This document shows positions 47,197 through 57,774 of a stretch of 64,000 nt of DNA, in pieces (the stretch's first letter is position 1; each line of letters begins with the position of its first letter). The notes under the pieces were generated by a model. It saw only the letters and a list, made by a program, of their open reading frames with translations. It ran no database searches and was not told the DNA's origin. The stretch comes from Capsicum annuum (Eukaryota > Streptophyta > Magnoliopsida > Solanales > Solanaceae): positions 23,063,762 to 23,127,761 of the forward strand of contig NC_061111.1 of NCBI RefSeq assembly GCF_002878395.1, written 5' to 3'. A program made the translations under genes and the position numbers.

Positions 47197-50100
47197 CTAC
47201 TCAATATGGACAAATTGTTCTTCATCCGATGCTGTGGAATTCGGCTTTGGTCATCGTGGATCTTTAATGTCACTTGCGTACTATTTTTGAGCTTTCGTTT
47301 CTCTATATTTCCATAAAAGAACAGCGTATCTTTTGGGGAGTAATCCGGCATCAAGGCCATCATTCTGTACTTGTAACCCATCGCTCAAATACTCAACGTA
47401 AGCGGCAACAAAAGAACCACAATTCATGCATATTAAAAAACTAGATAATCCATATCTTGCAGTTCATGTAGGCTAGAAATTTATGAAATAAAACTAAATC
47501 ATGATACTTATACTTATAGACTACCGATGGTTTGTTGAGCAATTCTTTTTACATATTGTACATCAAATGGATTACCCATTTTATCCCGGTATGCTTCAAT
47601 CATCAACCAATCAGTACAAACATTTTGGTCCAAAAAATCACTCATATCAAGGTAAGTAGGGAGTATTTTAGCCGGATTTTGTATCTTAGATGATGGCCCA
47701 GAACGTCTCCTTTGCAACATCAAGTCATAAACTAGAATGTACCTCTCTTTTAGAACGACGACATTCAACACCTAATGGAATTCATCACCACAATTGATTG
47801 GGATATACACTTCGTCGACCAACTGCCAAGGTAAGACAGATGGAATGCTAAAATCTTTGATGATGTTGATTAACCATTCCTTATTTAGGGAAACTTTCAG
47901 CTGTTGTTGACAATACCTATCATAGGCATTATTGATGTAAACTTTGATCAAACAATTGTCTGTCGTGTATCTATATTATTCATGTGTTTACAACTTGGCC
48001 TTCTTTTGGAGGTAGTAAAAAATGAAATCGATGTGTTGCACATATTATCAAACATTTCAGATTATGTGATGAAAAATTAATTTACAGATGCAATTAAATA
48101 GAGTATTAATTAATAGTAATATGTATGACATTTAAACCTCATCATTCCAGTAAGTTTGGGGCTGTGACATCAAATAGAACCAATTCTTCATTTCAAAATG
48201 TGCAACAACAAAGTTGAACATATCAAAAAAAACAATAATCAAGACTCAATTCGTTCACTTTATAGCATCCATCCTTTTGTTTTCTATATAATGATTTATA
48301 TATGTTAATGTCATATTTTTACAACAAGAATTGTATCAATCAATATCTTTAAAATTGATTTATGTACCTACCGGCATGATGCTTTAACAGCCCATTGGTA
48401 ATCCATTCTGAATAGTCGTTGATCAACTTTGTTATTTTTTTGAAGTCTCATTCGAGATGTTGAACCCTTCAAATGGGTAATTTTTCTATTCTCCCAAACT
48501 GACTGGCTCCACTTTTTCTTCTTTTTTGGAAGTAGTTGATGGATTATCAACTGTGATATTATGCTCTTCAGCAGTAGTTTCTACTGTGACATCCACCTGA
48601 AAAGCCAGAATTATCAATGCTAATTATAGATATACAACAGATTGTCTATCTATTGCAACAAATGAGTCTTACGTTGCAATAGATGGATCACCTGTTGGGA
48701 TAAATTCGAACAAGTAAAATAGAGCGGTACGATAATTTTGAATAGATGACCATTTGTTGCAACATAAGGCGCATTTATTGGTACAAATTAAAAAAGTACA
48801 AAAACCTATTTGATTTGTTGAAACAAACGAACATATATTGCAACAGATAATACATCTGATGCAACGAGTTAGACAACAATTGCAACAAATGTATATAACT
48901 ATTTGATAATTTTCAGTAGATGTATCATCTATTAAAACAGATATGGGTCTGTTTGTTTGTCAGAATAGATAATATATTCACCTTCTTCGGCTCATGTTGC
49001 TCTCTTATGAACCTTGTGCATTGAACAGTAGTGTAAGACAAAGACAGAGGCATTACAATTTTTCCTTTTTCAATGCTTGATGATGCCCTGAAAATATCTT
49101 TCCTTCTTCTCTTAGCCACCTTGATCTCTAGTGGAGTGTATGGATATTAAATCCTCTTTGATGGAATGACATCCCTCTTAGATGTCATTTCCTTTACAAA
49201 AGTAGTTAGTGCATTAATAGCATTAATCACTCTATCATGTTTCGCCTTGTAGTCTTAACATTTGCATGCAGAACATTTGCTAGAAGTGGCAAAATTTGTA
49301 TAACCAGTATGATCATAATCATAATGGCTTGTTGTTTCAAAAACTGTAATAGGAGCATCATTAGCCCCAACAACAACACCACTACCACTACAACTACCAT
49401 CATCAATAACAACAAAACCACCCTCCAAAATTATTTTTCTTATGATGGTTGTTGCTCCAAACAATTTTATTTTTATTCTATCAACGACCTTAGGATCCGA
49501 TAAAGTTTGCATAAACCGTAAAGTAAGAAAAATGGAATATTCAACTTTTGATTGGTCAGAACAAGTCATGGGTGGACAATCTAAAATAAATCAGTACACG
49601 TATTAGAATTATAATGAAATCATTTAAAATAATTATTAATTAAAACAAAAACTTGATCAAAATTAGACTTACTGCTTATTTCGAGGGATTGAAAAGATCA
49701 AGAAATTTAGAATTTTTATCAATTTTGACCGACAACCATCTCAGGATTCTTGGAGAGGAAATTTCTTCCTGGTAGTTCACTTGTTGTCTCAAATAAGGAA
49801 TGGCTTCAAATGTCCAAGCCTATAACATAACGTCAATAAATCCAAAGCATTATTGAATAAAAAATGAATCATATCATAATAAATGAAATATTTACCATGA
49901 TAGCCCATGAAAAGCCATATAAGTTGACTGTCTTTGGCATTAACGGAGTCAACAAATAGTTGACAGTCATTTTAAAGCTTTCTTAACCCCAAGAATAACT
50001 GTTAAATGCCTCAAGATCCTCAGAGAGATTTATCAAATCGAGGCTTATGTCGTTGTTAATGTTTCTCGCCCAAATAATATTATGTACAAACCCAAACAAG

Positions 50101-50860
50101 CACAATGATTGCTTGTGCTTCTTTGAAAGTATTTTACCTTTCAACGCTTCTATCAAATTTTTATTTTTTAAAGCTTGGACAACAATGGACACCAGGTCAT
50201 CACGGTCACTCAACTTGCCTTTCCCTTTTTTGGGTGTGCAGGGTGCTTTTTTTAAGGTTAGAGTAGATATAACTTAAGAAGGAGGAGGATAACATCTTAG
50301 TCTAGTAACTATGGAAAAATCCTTCCAACCAAAACAATCAGGGATGCCACACTAATTTATCCACACCTCATCCATCTTATCTTTGTTTTCATACATAAAC
50401 ATATACTTGAGAAGATCATATACCATTTTCATTTGAAAACGAGTATTTTTGTCCTCCGAAAAATCAAGATATTGCCGAAAGAAACTTTCCCTGAAATAAG
50501 AATCCAATTTTTATTCTCGAAGTATTTTTCTGAATGCGTCGAAAGATTTTCCTATGGCTGACTTAACCACGAAATCACCCGTTAAATCTGTGGCACCATC
50601 GCACTACATTCTCATAAGATAACGATCAATGCTAAAGGTTTTGACCAACTCATTGGTGGAAGGGCTATTAGCATTTGGATCATATATTTTGGAACATTTC
50701 CTCTCCCCATGTTCATTATCTTCTGCTCCTGATTGAGATAACGCTTGTAAAGCAAGCTCATAAAGTGGTGAATGTAGCCTAGCTGCTTCACTTGTTCCTT
50801 TACTTAGACTTGATTTGATTTCTTTTCTTTGGGAGTCATATTATCTTAAATTAACAGGAA
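47197..50860 (-). pseudogene. DUF1985-Ulp1 (C48 peptidase) gene, multi-exon, broken, convergent to the first
   Basis: In minus sense: [34 protein letters not shown] then stop, DLTGDFVVKSAIGKSFDAF, FQMKMVYDLLKYMF, CGIPDCFGWKDFSIVTRLRC, SDRDDLVSIVVQALKNKNL and SLCLFGFVHNIIW (DUF1985). An intron (about 49890-49823) leads to AWTFEAIPYLRQQV and PRILRWLSVK. A middle exon (49569-49200) has RIKIKLFGATTIIRKIILEG and SSKCSACKCQDYKAKHD, then YPYTPLEIKVAKRRRKD. The C48 domain (about 47960-47197) shows LVDEVYIPINCGDEFH, then a stop where relatives have Trp, VLKERYILVYDLML (Asp), an intron, and NCGSFVAAYVEYLSDG (Cys), ending SDEEQFVHIE. Multiple stops. It is a clear relative of 42785-46197 but not a simple copy. 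Confidence 0.82.
48620..48960. repeat. TCTGTTGCAACAGA-type repeats within the minus-strand gene
   Basis: Decayed copies such as CAACAGATTGTCTATCTATT and TTGCAACAGATAATACATCT lie between exon blocks, as in the plus-strand relative. Confidence 0.8.
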
Positions 50861-50939
50861 CATAAAATAAATTATATTTGATTAATGCATCATTAAAAAA
50901 GGATAACAGTAAATCTAACATGCAAACAGTAAAATAACA

Positions 50940-51750
50940 GTTTTAACAGACCACACATCTGTTGCACCAGGTAAGTTATCTGTTGTAACATATAAATGAC
51001 CTGTTGTAACAGATGAGTAAACCGTTGGAAAAAATAAAAATAGATCACTCATCTATTACATGGGAAAGGTTATCTGTGGCAATATATAACTAAACTGTTG
51101 CAACGGATGAGTAATCAATTGAAACCAATAAAAATAGATCACTCATCTATTGCACCAGGAATGTTATCTATTGTAATATATAACCAACCTGTTACAGGGG
51201 ATGAGTAATTCATTGGAAACAATAAAAATAGATCACTCATCTGTTGCACCAGGAATGTTATCTATTGCAAAATATAATAAATTTGTTGCAGTGGATGAGT
51301 AATTCGTTGGAAATAATTATAACAAATCACTCATCTGTTGTACCAGGTTGGTTATATACTTCAATAGATATCCTACCTGGTAATACAAATGAGTGATCTA
51401 TTTTTGTTGTTTCCAACGGATCACTGATCCGTTGCACCAGGTAGGATATATGTGGCAGCGTATAAGCAACCTGTTGCAGTGGATGAGTAATTCATTGTAA
51501 ACAATAAAAATAGATCACCCATTTGTTGCACCAAGAATGTTATTTGTTGCAACATATAACCGACCTATTACAACGGATGAGTAATCTATTCGATAATAAA
51601 AATAGATCACTCATCTATTGCACCAGGTGGATATCTATTGCAACATATAAGCAACCTGTTGTAGCGAATGAGTAATCTGTTGGAAATAATAAAAAAGGCC
51701 ACACAACAGATCACTCATCTGTTGAAACAAATCATTCATCTGTTGCCAAA
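50940..51750. repeat. 94-bp satellite array with TCTGTTGCAACAGA-type cores
   Basis: TAGATCACTCATCT-like starts at 51041, 51135, 51229 and 51323, a regular 94-bp period, and again at 51511 and 51603. Each unit has CACTCATCTGTTGCACCAGG, AACATATAACC and CAACGGATGAGTAAT. At about 51385-51415 one stretch is inverted relative to its neighbours (GAGTGATCTATTTTTGTTG). It lies directly upstream of the minus-strand DUF1985 gene. Confidence 0.9.
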
Positions 51751-51989
51751 TGAGTTATTTATTCGATCAATATTGTTTAGATTTTTTCAAAACAGAAGAG
51801 TTATCTGTCGCAACAAATGAATGATTTGTTGTGTTCATCTTTTGCATGAGATGTTTCATCTGTTAGATTAGATGGTTAACCTGTTGCATCACTATTTTTC
51901 CAAGAAAAAAAAAACAAATCAACCCAGCAACAACAACACAACACGCGTACACTAAGAACATCAACAGTGACCAAAAATCACCAACAAAT

Positions 51990-52225
51990 CGAATCAGCAG
52001 TTCGACAATAAGAACTACAATAACAATATAAAATTATATTTCACACTGGAAAGAGTAGAGAAGAAATACTAGAAATTAGGGTTTTATTCAGTCCACATTT
52101 CATTGAATCAACAGTTCGACAACAAGAACTACAATAACAACAAAAAATTATATCTCACACCGAAAAGAGAAGAGAAGAAATGCTAGAAATTAAGGTTTTA
52201 TTTAGTCCACATTTCAAATTTAAGC
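51990..52225. repeat. 114-bp tandem duplication upstream of the minus-strand gene
   Basis: CAGTTCGACAA at 51998 and 52112 starts two copies sharing AAGAACTACAATAACAA, AGAGAAGAAAT and TAGAAATTA-GGTTTTATT. 52226-52700 is a pyrimidine/purine-biased stretch that may be the gene's leader. I see no ORF there. Confidence 0.85.
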
Positions 52226-52748
52226 AATAAATATTGAAATTGTTAACCAATCTAGAAGAGAAGTTGGCTCAAGTTCCTCTGTTTCTTCACGTCTATTGAT
52301 GGTTGAAAAGGAAATCACCCAGTTATTTGTCGCCGGAGCTTGAAGGGAAAATTTTTGCAAAACTATTGGTTGGGAGAGAGTTGAGAGACTGTCAAGGGAG
52401 AGAGAGGGAGAAGAGAGACGGTTGATTTAGAGGAGAGGGGTATGGATTGATTTGTATTTTAGAAAAGATTAGAAATTTTTTAAAATAGTAATCAAGTCCA
52501 CAATTAACTTTATCAAGTTTTCTAATTATGTTTGACCCTTTAAGTTGGTCAATATCATCAATCCTTCATTCAAGACTTAAAAGACACATTTCCTTCAATT
52601 TTCTCTACTTTTCGTCTCATAAGTCATATCCCTTCATGGGATTATTTTTCGTTTTCTTCATTAACGTATATGAAACAAATAAACCCTAATAAAATATAGT
52701 ATATGTAGCTTTCTTCCGCCACTTTTTTTCCACAAGAAACATAATAAT

Positions 52749-53400
52749 ATGTCCTCAATTCCATATGATATCCTACTTTTCATCCTTATTAGGATGCAGT
52801 TAAATCTTTATTATGTTTTCAATCTCTTTCTAAGTCATGGAACACTATATTCTGTGATGATAAATTCAAGAAAGCTCACCGTGATCACTCCAGAGCTTTC
52901 GGACGCTTAAATTTCTTGTTACATAAACGGAGAAAATGTTATAACGATGTTGAAGAAATCAACTTTGTAGAGCTGAAAACCCCCAACGTTCTCATAGAAA
53001 AGCAACTGCTCCCTCTGAGGAATTCTATGCTCGCATGATGCATTTGTTTTGTGGAATCCATCAACAAGACAACAAAAAAATTGTGTGGCCATATAGTGGA
53101 ATAAAATCCCCCCTCATAGTTCTAGCTTGTGGATTGTGTTATGATTATACTACAGATATTTACAAGATTATATTGGTCTTGCAATCGTTTTATATGGTTT
53201 GTTATGCGAATAACAACTATTAGAAGATAAGAGACACCCCCTATATTAGAGCAAAATTTAAAATTGTCCCTTAGTGGAAAACTTTTGCGAGGAAGAATTT
53301 CTTTTGGTTCTCATTCCCACTAAAAAAGCATGAAGAATTAAGGAGAATCTATGAAAAGACATATATTATATTATCATTTTTAAATCATGAATTATTGAGG
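52749..53400 (+). pseudogene. F-box protein with F-box-associated (FBA) region, broken
   Basis: The ATG at 52749 opens MSSIPYDILLFILI, the start of an F-box (SKP1-binding). A one-frame shift then gives LSKSWNTIFCDDKFKKAH and FGRLNFLLHKRRKCYND. Next comes LWNPSTRQQK in another frame and CYDYTTDIYKI, matching the conserved LGYDYTTDDYKV of F-box-associated repeats. Several frameshifts and stops. Family knowledge: substrate adaptor of SCF ubiquitin ligases. Here it is dead. Confidence 0.8.
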
Positions 53401-53419
53401 GCTTAATGCTTGATAATCA

Positions 53420-53678
53420 ACTCTTCAAAGCTCCCCCCTATATAAATTGTACAATCATCATCATGTAAAGGCATCAAATTCTTTCTAGCTACTATCATTT
53501 ACTTTTGTTTCAGGTTTTTATTATTCTAAAGTGTAATATTGTTCATTTAGCTTCGACGGTTGCATCACAATCATCGTCAGGCTACATTAATCACTTTATT
53601 TCAATTAATTTATTTCAGTTCTTGTTCATAGCACTGCTCTCTTCAGTTACTTGCTTTACCTGAGCAATTAGATTCACA
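53420..53678 (+). repeat. 5' LTR piece of a plus-strand LTR element, split by a hAT
   Basis: A TATATAAAT box (about 53440) follows CAAAGCTCCCCCC. The sequence continues through TTTATTTCAGTTCTTGTTC to TTACCTGAGCAATTA. The LTR resumes at 54889-54919 (CATATCATTTGAATGAATACA) and is followed by TTGGAGCCCACTATGGGG, a form seen just inside Ty3 (Tat-type) LTRs. The left LTR border is uncertain. Confidence 0.5.
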
Positions 53679-54888
53679 TAGGGGTGTTAAATAGGCGGGT
53701 TGGGTTGAGATTGAAAATATTAAATGGGTTGAATTGAATATCGGGTTGGGTTATGACCCGTCCAAATTCACTTTGGGTTAAAATGGGTTGGGTTGAGATG
53801 GATAAAAATCAGGTTGGGTCTTGACCAACCCAATTTGACCCGCTTAGTTTAAAAAATATTAACATATTGATATTTACCCCTTGTAAACCCAACTCAAGAA
53901 AATAAATTTAGATAGAGTCGGGAAGTTGGGTGGGTCAGTAGAGATTGGGGTGGGGTAAGAATTATTTTTAAAATTTAATTTTCTTAAACTCAAAAATTCA
54001 TTTTTTGAGGAAGGATGTGTGCTAGGGGTCACAGGCTAGGATGGGGTTGAGATAAGAATTTTTTTTTAAATAATAATTTTTTTAAAAAATAACTTTTTAG
54101 GAAAGGGTTATGCGATAAGAATAGGGTGGGGGTTAGGGGGTGATGGGTGTGGAGTAAGAATTTTTTAAAAAAATAATAATTTTTTTTAAAAGATAATTAT
54201 TTCTTTTTAAAAAAAATTGGGAGGGTGTGAGGGTGGGGATGGGGGTGGGGGGTGGTGGAGTAGGAAAGGGATGGGGGTTGAGGTAAAAGTCATTTTAAAA
54301 AAAAAATTAACTTTTTTTTAAAATCTATTTTTTCTGGGGATAGGATATTGTTGTATAGGGGGTGCAGGGGTTAGGGGAAGATGAGAGTTAGGATAGAATT
54401 TTTTTTGTAGAAAAATTTATTTATTTATTTTTAAAAAATATTTCTAAAAAATATCGGTAGTAAAAATTTTTTAATTTTTTTTGGAGGGGGGAGGTGGGGG
54501 TGGGGGTTCGGGGTAGGGAGGGGGATGGGAATGAGGTGGGGTGGGGGAGAAAAATTATAATTTTTTTTTAAAATAAAAATAATATATTTAATGGAGGCTG
54601 TGTGGAGTGGTGTAAGCTTGGGGTGTAGTACAGTTATGGTGAGGTGGGTCATTTTGAGAGTGAGAGAACACATTGTCGGTTGTTTTTTCTATTTGTATTA
54701 AAAAATTATTTTTCTATTAAATGGGTTGAAGTGGAGATTGAATTGGGCTCATTTGAATCCAATGTAAAAATGGGTTGAAACTTAATGGGTTGAGATTTAT
54801 CCAATAATAAATTATCTTAAACCCAACCCATTAAATAGTGGACGGGTTGAACGGATCAAATCAATTTTGATTCATTTTGACACCTTTA
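53679..54888. mobile_element. Non-autonomous hAT-type element, TSD GATTCACA
   Basis: The left end TAGGGGTGTTAAAT and the right end (complement TAAAGGTGTCAAAA) are imperfect inverted repeats. Both sides are flanked by GATTCACA (53671-53678 and 54889-54896), an exact 8-bp target duplication as in hAT elements. Sub-terminal zones are rich in GGGTTGGGTTGAG and the complement. The centre holds a G-rich minisatellite. No transposase. Confidence 0.88.
53900..54560 (+). repeat. G-rich / poly(T)-poly(A) minisatellite inside the hAT element
   Basis: Alternating blocks of GGGGTGGGGGTTAGGGGG-like sequence and T8-A8 runs recur about every 100-120 bp, six to seven times. The many GGG to GGGGG runs could form G-quadruplexes on the plus strand. 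Confidence 0.85.
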
Positions 54889-55018
54889 GATTCACATATC
54901 ATTTGAATGAATACATTGGAGCCCACTATGGGGCTAGGATAATTGTCGTATTGATTTGGTCTTTCTAGACTCTTGCAAACAAACTTTATTTTGTGAAGCA
55001 ATGTAATCCACTGATTAT

Positions 55019-55510
55019 ATGGCTGGAACTGGAAATAGTGATCAAGTCCATATCTACACCAATCTTATCAGAGACGTCACAAACAATAAGGTTGGTCCGA
55101 TAACTGTGAAAAATAGATAGGAGAATTTTTGACATGATTAAACAAAATAGGACGAAGGTAATAGTGACCAAAATAAAATCACAATTTTACGAGTTTCATG
55201 GGCATATTGGAGACACACCAAAAAATAATAATGGTTTTGCAAAAGGATGTCACCATGTACCCAAAGGTACCATGAGAAGAATTGCTTCACTATACCAGGG
55301 TCAAAGATTATGAAGAAAACAATATTACTGCTCCTAATAACATAGAGTCATCTGAAATCATGAAGTTCCTAATGGCACTGACTAACTAGATAGACTCGAA
55401 TGAAAAAGAGTTTTCCACTCGCATGGCCAAATTCTAAGGGCTCTGCGGATCTTGAAAGTTCTAGATCAAAGAGATGGGTGTAACTATGGTTCCCACTGAG
55501 CACGACTCCA
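55019..55510 (+). pseudogene. Possible gag start of the plus-strand LTR element
   Basis: After the LTR junction at about 54920, an ATG at 55019 gives MAGTGNSDQVHIYTNLI and then frameshifts. A later block reads IESSEIMKFLMALTN and KEFSTRMAKF. The position (100 bp after the LTR) and the style suit a retrotransposon gag N-terminus. I found no conserved gag core, RT or integrase downstream, so the element is cut off. Confidence 0.4.
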
Positions 55511-56330
55511 AAAATAACTCCCAAATAATTTAAAATGATGTACATGTCAAAATATGATAAGTAAAAGGACCCTCAAGAGCATGTAACATCATACACATGC
55601 GTTTTATAAAGTGACTTGTTTAAAGGCTTAAGTCATTTGTGGCACCTTAACGTTGTCGGCAAAATTCACTTAAATATCTCAACTTATACCTATTGAACAC
55701 CTTTTCTTGTTTAAATTTTAGACCTATTTGACATTTTCTATAATCAAACAAACAATGAAAGGTGTATATGATACGTTCACGGCGAGATGTCATTAAAAGA
55801 TGATACATGACACCAAGATCCAAAATAATCATTAAATAATAATTATAAGTAAAATAATTAATTTAAACCTAGCTAAACTTGCGACCGTCGTCCCATGTCT
55901 AACTTCTTCCCCCACTCCTTTTCTTTAACCAATTAAATCTCCTATTTTTTACTTTTGTTTTCTTGTTTTAGTATCTGTTTTGTTGTTTTTATATTTGATT
56001 TAGGTTTAGATTTAATTTGTTATAAGAAATGGATGAAGAAGAGAAACATATGGTGGTTGTGGTAACTCCTTTGTTTTTAGCAAAGTATAAGCAATTGATC
56101 ACCAATTAAAATAGCATTATAATAGTAGGGAGTGAAAATACAAGTACAAAAGAGGAGATTACACAAACTAAATTAAGAACTTCAAAATTATCATACTCCA
56201 TAATGCAGATATTCCAATTTTTACAATTGAAATATTAGTAAATGTTTAGCTATTACAATTAAATGAAAGATTAATACTAACGAAAAGACTATGATTTGCT
56301 ATTTTTGTTTCTAAATTCTTGAACCTTTCA
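55511..56330. other. No gene seen
   Basis: AT-rich. The stretch 55620-55820 (GGCACCTTAACGTTGTC, CTCAACTTATACCTATTG, ATTTTAGACCTATTTGACA) reads like a MITE fragment, but I found no second inverted end. The rest is unremarkable. Confidence 0.45.
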
Positions 56331-56861
56331 CTAAGAGCAAATTTGAGAAAATAATTTAAACATAAAACTTGAAGACCTGGGATCCCAATATAACCCTATT
56401 TCATCACCAACATTCAATCTGTGATCATTGAATAATCCTATACACGATAATGAATAATCATCGGTGTACAACTTCCTAAAGCAAACATTTCCACCATCAT
56501 ACTTCTTAGGCTCAGTCTCCTTTGTTATATCCCACACTGTAACACTCATTCCATTCTCGCTCATCACCAAACTTTTGGCCATGTCCAACTTCCAGTATCG
56601 AAGAATGTACTCAAACGACTCAAAAAATGGAATAACCAGCTTTCCTAGAATGACCTCATCACGAGTGATTCTTTTCTTAATCTGCCACGGGTCTTCAAGA
56701 TCGATAATCGGGGCAGGGTATATGTCCCTTATCTCCACTAGTTCTCGAGTCGCTACCCATGGAGTGTTATTAACATTGCATGCTTCTTCTTCAGCTTTTG
56801 ATGGAAAGAAATTGTAAAAGAATGTCTTCTTCATGCTAATTAAAGGCTTTTGATTAGACAT
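56331..56861 (-). CDS. B3 DNA-binding-domain-like protein, 176 aa, apparently intact
   Basis: The ATG (56861) to stop (56331) frame is uninterrupted. After an N-terminal part (MSNQKPLISMKKTFF) and an acidic linker, residues about 60-165 show DPWQIKKRITRDEV, LGKLVIPFFESFEYIL, MSVTVWDITKE, GNVCFRKLYTDDYSL and LNVGDEIGLYWDPRSS. The DPWxIKKxLT start, the GKLxIP strand and the VGDEIGLYWD end match plant B3 proteins of the At2g33720 type, which bind DNA in the nucleus. This group is usually short and often tandemly duplicated. A TATAAATAG box lies at 56928-56936, 67 bp before the ATG. It is the one convincing intact host gene in the window. Its target is unknown. Confidence 0.8.
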   Translation of the reverse strand: MSNQKPLISMKKTFFYNFFPSKAEEEACNVNNTPWVATRELVEIRDIYPAPIIDLEDPWQIKKRITRDEVILGKLVIPFFESFEYILRYWKLDMAKSLVMSENGMSVTVWDITKETEPKKYDGGNVCFRKLYTDDYSLSCIGLFNDHRLNVGDEIGLYWDPRSSSFMFKLFSQICS

Positions 56862-56927
56862 TGAAAAAACTGTCTGAAAGATACAATTTCCGAAAAAATC
56901 AATATAATAAAATAGGAAGTACTACCT

Positions 56928-56936
56928 CTATTTATA
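56928..56936 (-). promoter_or_regulatory. TATA box of the B3 gene
   Basis: TATAAATAG on the minus strand. With initiation about 30 bp downstream it gives a leader of about 35-40 nt before the ATG at 56861. Confidence 0.6.
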
Positions 56937-57080
56937 ACTGCGCAAAACTTATTTTCAAATCTTAAACAAATTAGGTTTTAATTTCTATTCCAACTTTAAG
57001 TGGAAAAAGAGATTTTTTTTTTTAATTTCTGAACAATTAGTACACATAGTAACTATTTTGAATAATATTTTGAAAATTCA

Positions 57081-57380
57081 TCTTTAAATATTTCTTTGAC
57101 CAGAAATTTTTGATTAGATTTTAAAATTTATCTCTAAATATTTGTTTGACTATTGATTTTGGACAAACTTTTGAAGATCCATCTTTAAATATTTCTTTGA
57201 CCAAAAATTTTAGATTCAAATTTTAAAATTTATCTTTAAATATTAGTTTGACCATGGAATTTGGATCAATTTTGAAAATTTTTCTTTAAAAATTTCTTTG
57301 ACCATAATTTTAAATTATAATTTTAAAATTTATCTTTAAATATTTTTTTGATCACAGATTTTGGATTGGATTTTGAAAAC
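57081..57380. repeat. 50-51-bp tandem array, 6 copies
   Basis: TCTTTAAATATTTCTTTGAC-like starts at 57081, 57131, 57182, 57233, 57283 and 57333. Odd and even copies alternate between TTTGAAAATTCATC and TTTTAAAATTTATC, so the higher-order unit is about 101 bp. It lies 200 bp upstream of the B3 TATA box. Confidence 0.9.
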
Positions 57381-57774
57381 CTGCCTTGGAAGAACCTTCA
57401 TGTTTCAAAAATAAGCAAGTCTTTGGGATTTTCACATGCAAAACATTATTCCCTCCAGTTCAAATAAGTGATGCCTCTAACTTGAAAACATCATTTAAGA
57501 AAAATCACTCACTCCTACAAAATAATAAGTGTTTTACCATCTTACCCTTAATCAATGCCTTGAAAAAAAAAAAAAAAGAATTAGTGACACTTTAATACTC
57601 ACTCCATCCAATATTAGTTGGTCATCTTACTAAAAATAGTTATCTCATATTAGTTGTTCATCATACTAAATTAAGAAAACATTAATTAAATTTTCTCATA
57701 TTTTCCTTGCAATTAATTATTTGAGAAAGTTTTAAGACTTATTTGTAGAGTTTCCATGAAATTTTTTTTCACAA

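Noticed and set aside
49227..49503. Hydrophobic or Asn/Thr-rich ORFs on both strands
   Set aside because: They overlap the real minus-strand exon (frame at 49569-49255) of the DUF1985-C48 gene.
50940..51750. Regular 94-bp repeats as a possible CRISPR-like array
   Set aside because: Units are repeats along their whole length with no unique spacers, in a plant genome.
57440..57640. Stowaway-like ends (CCCTCCAGTTCAAATAAG at about 57451, CTCACTCCATCCAATATTAG at about 57599) and an A15 run
   Set aside because: Both ends point the same way, no complementary end or TA duplication was found, and the A-run has no retroposon body attached.
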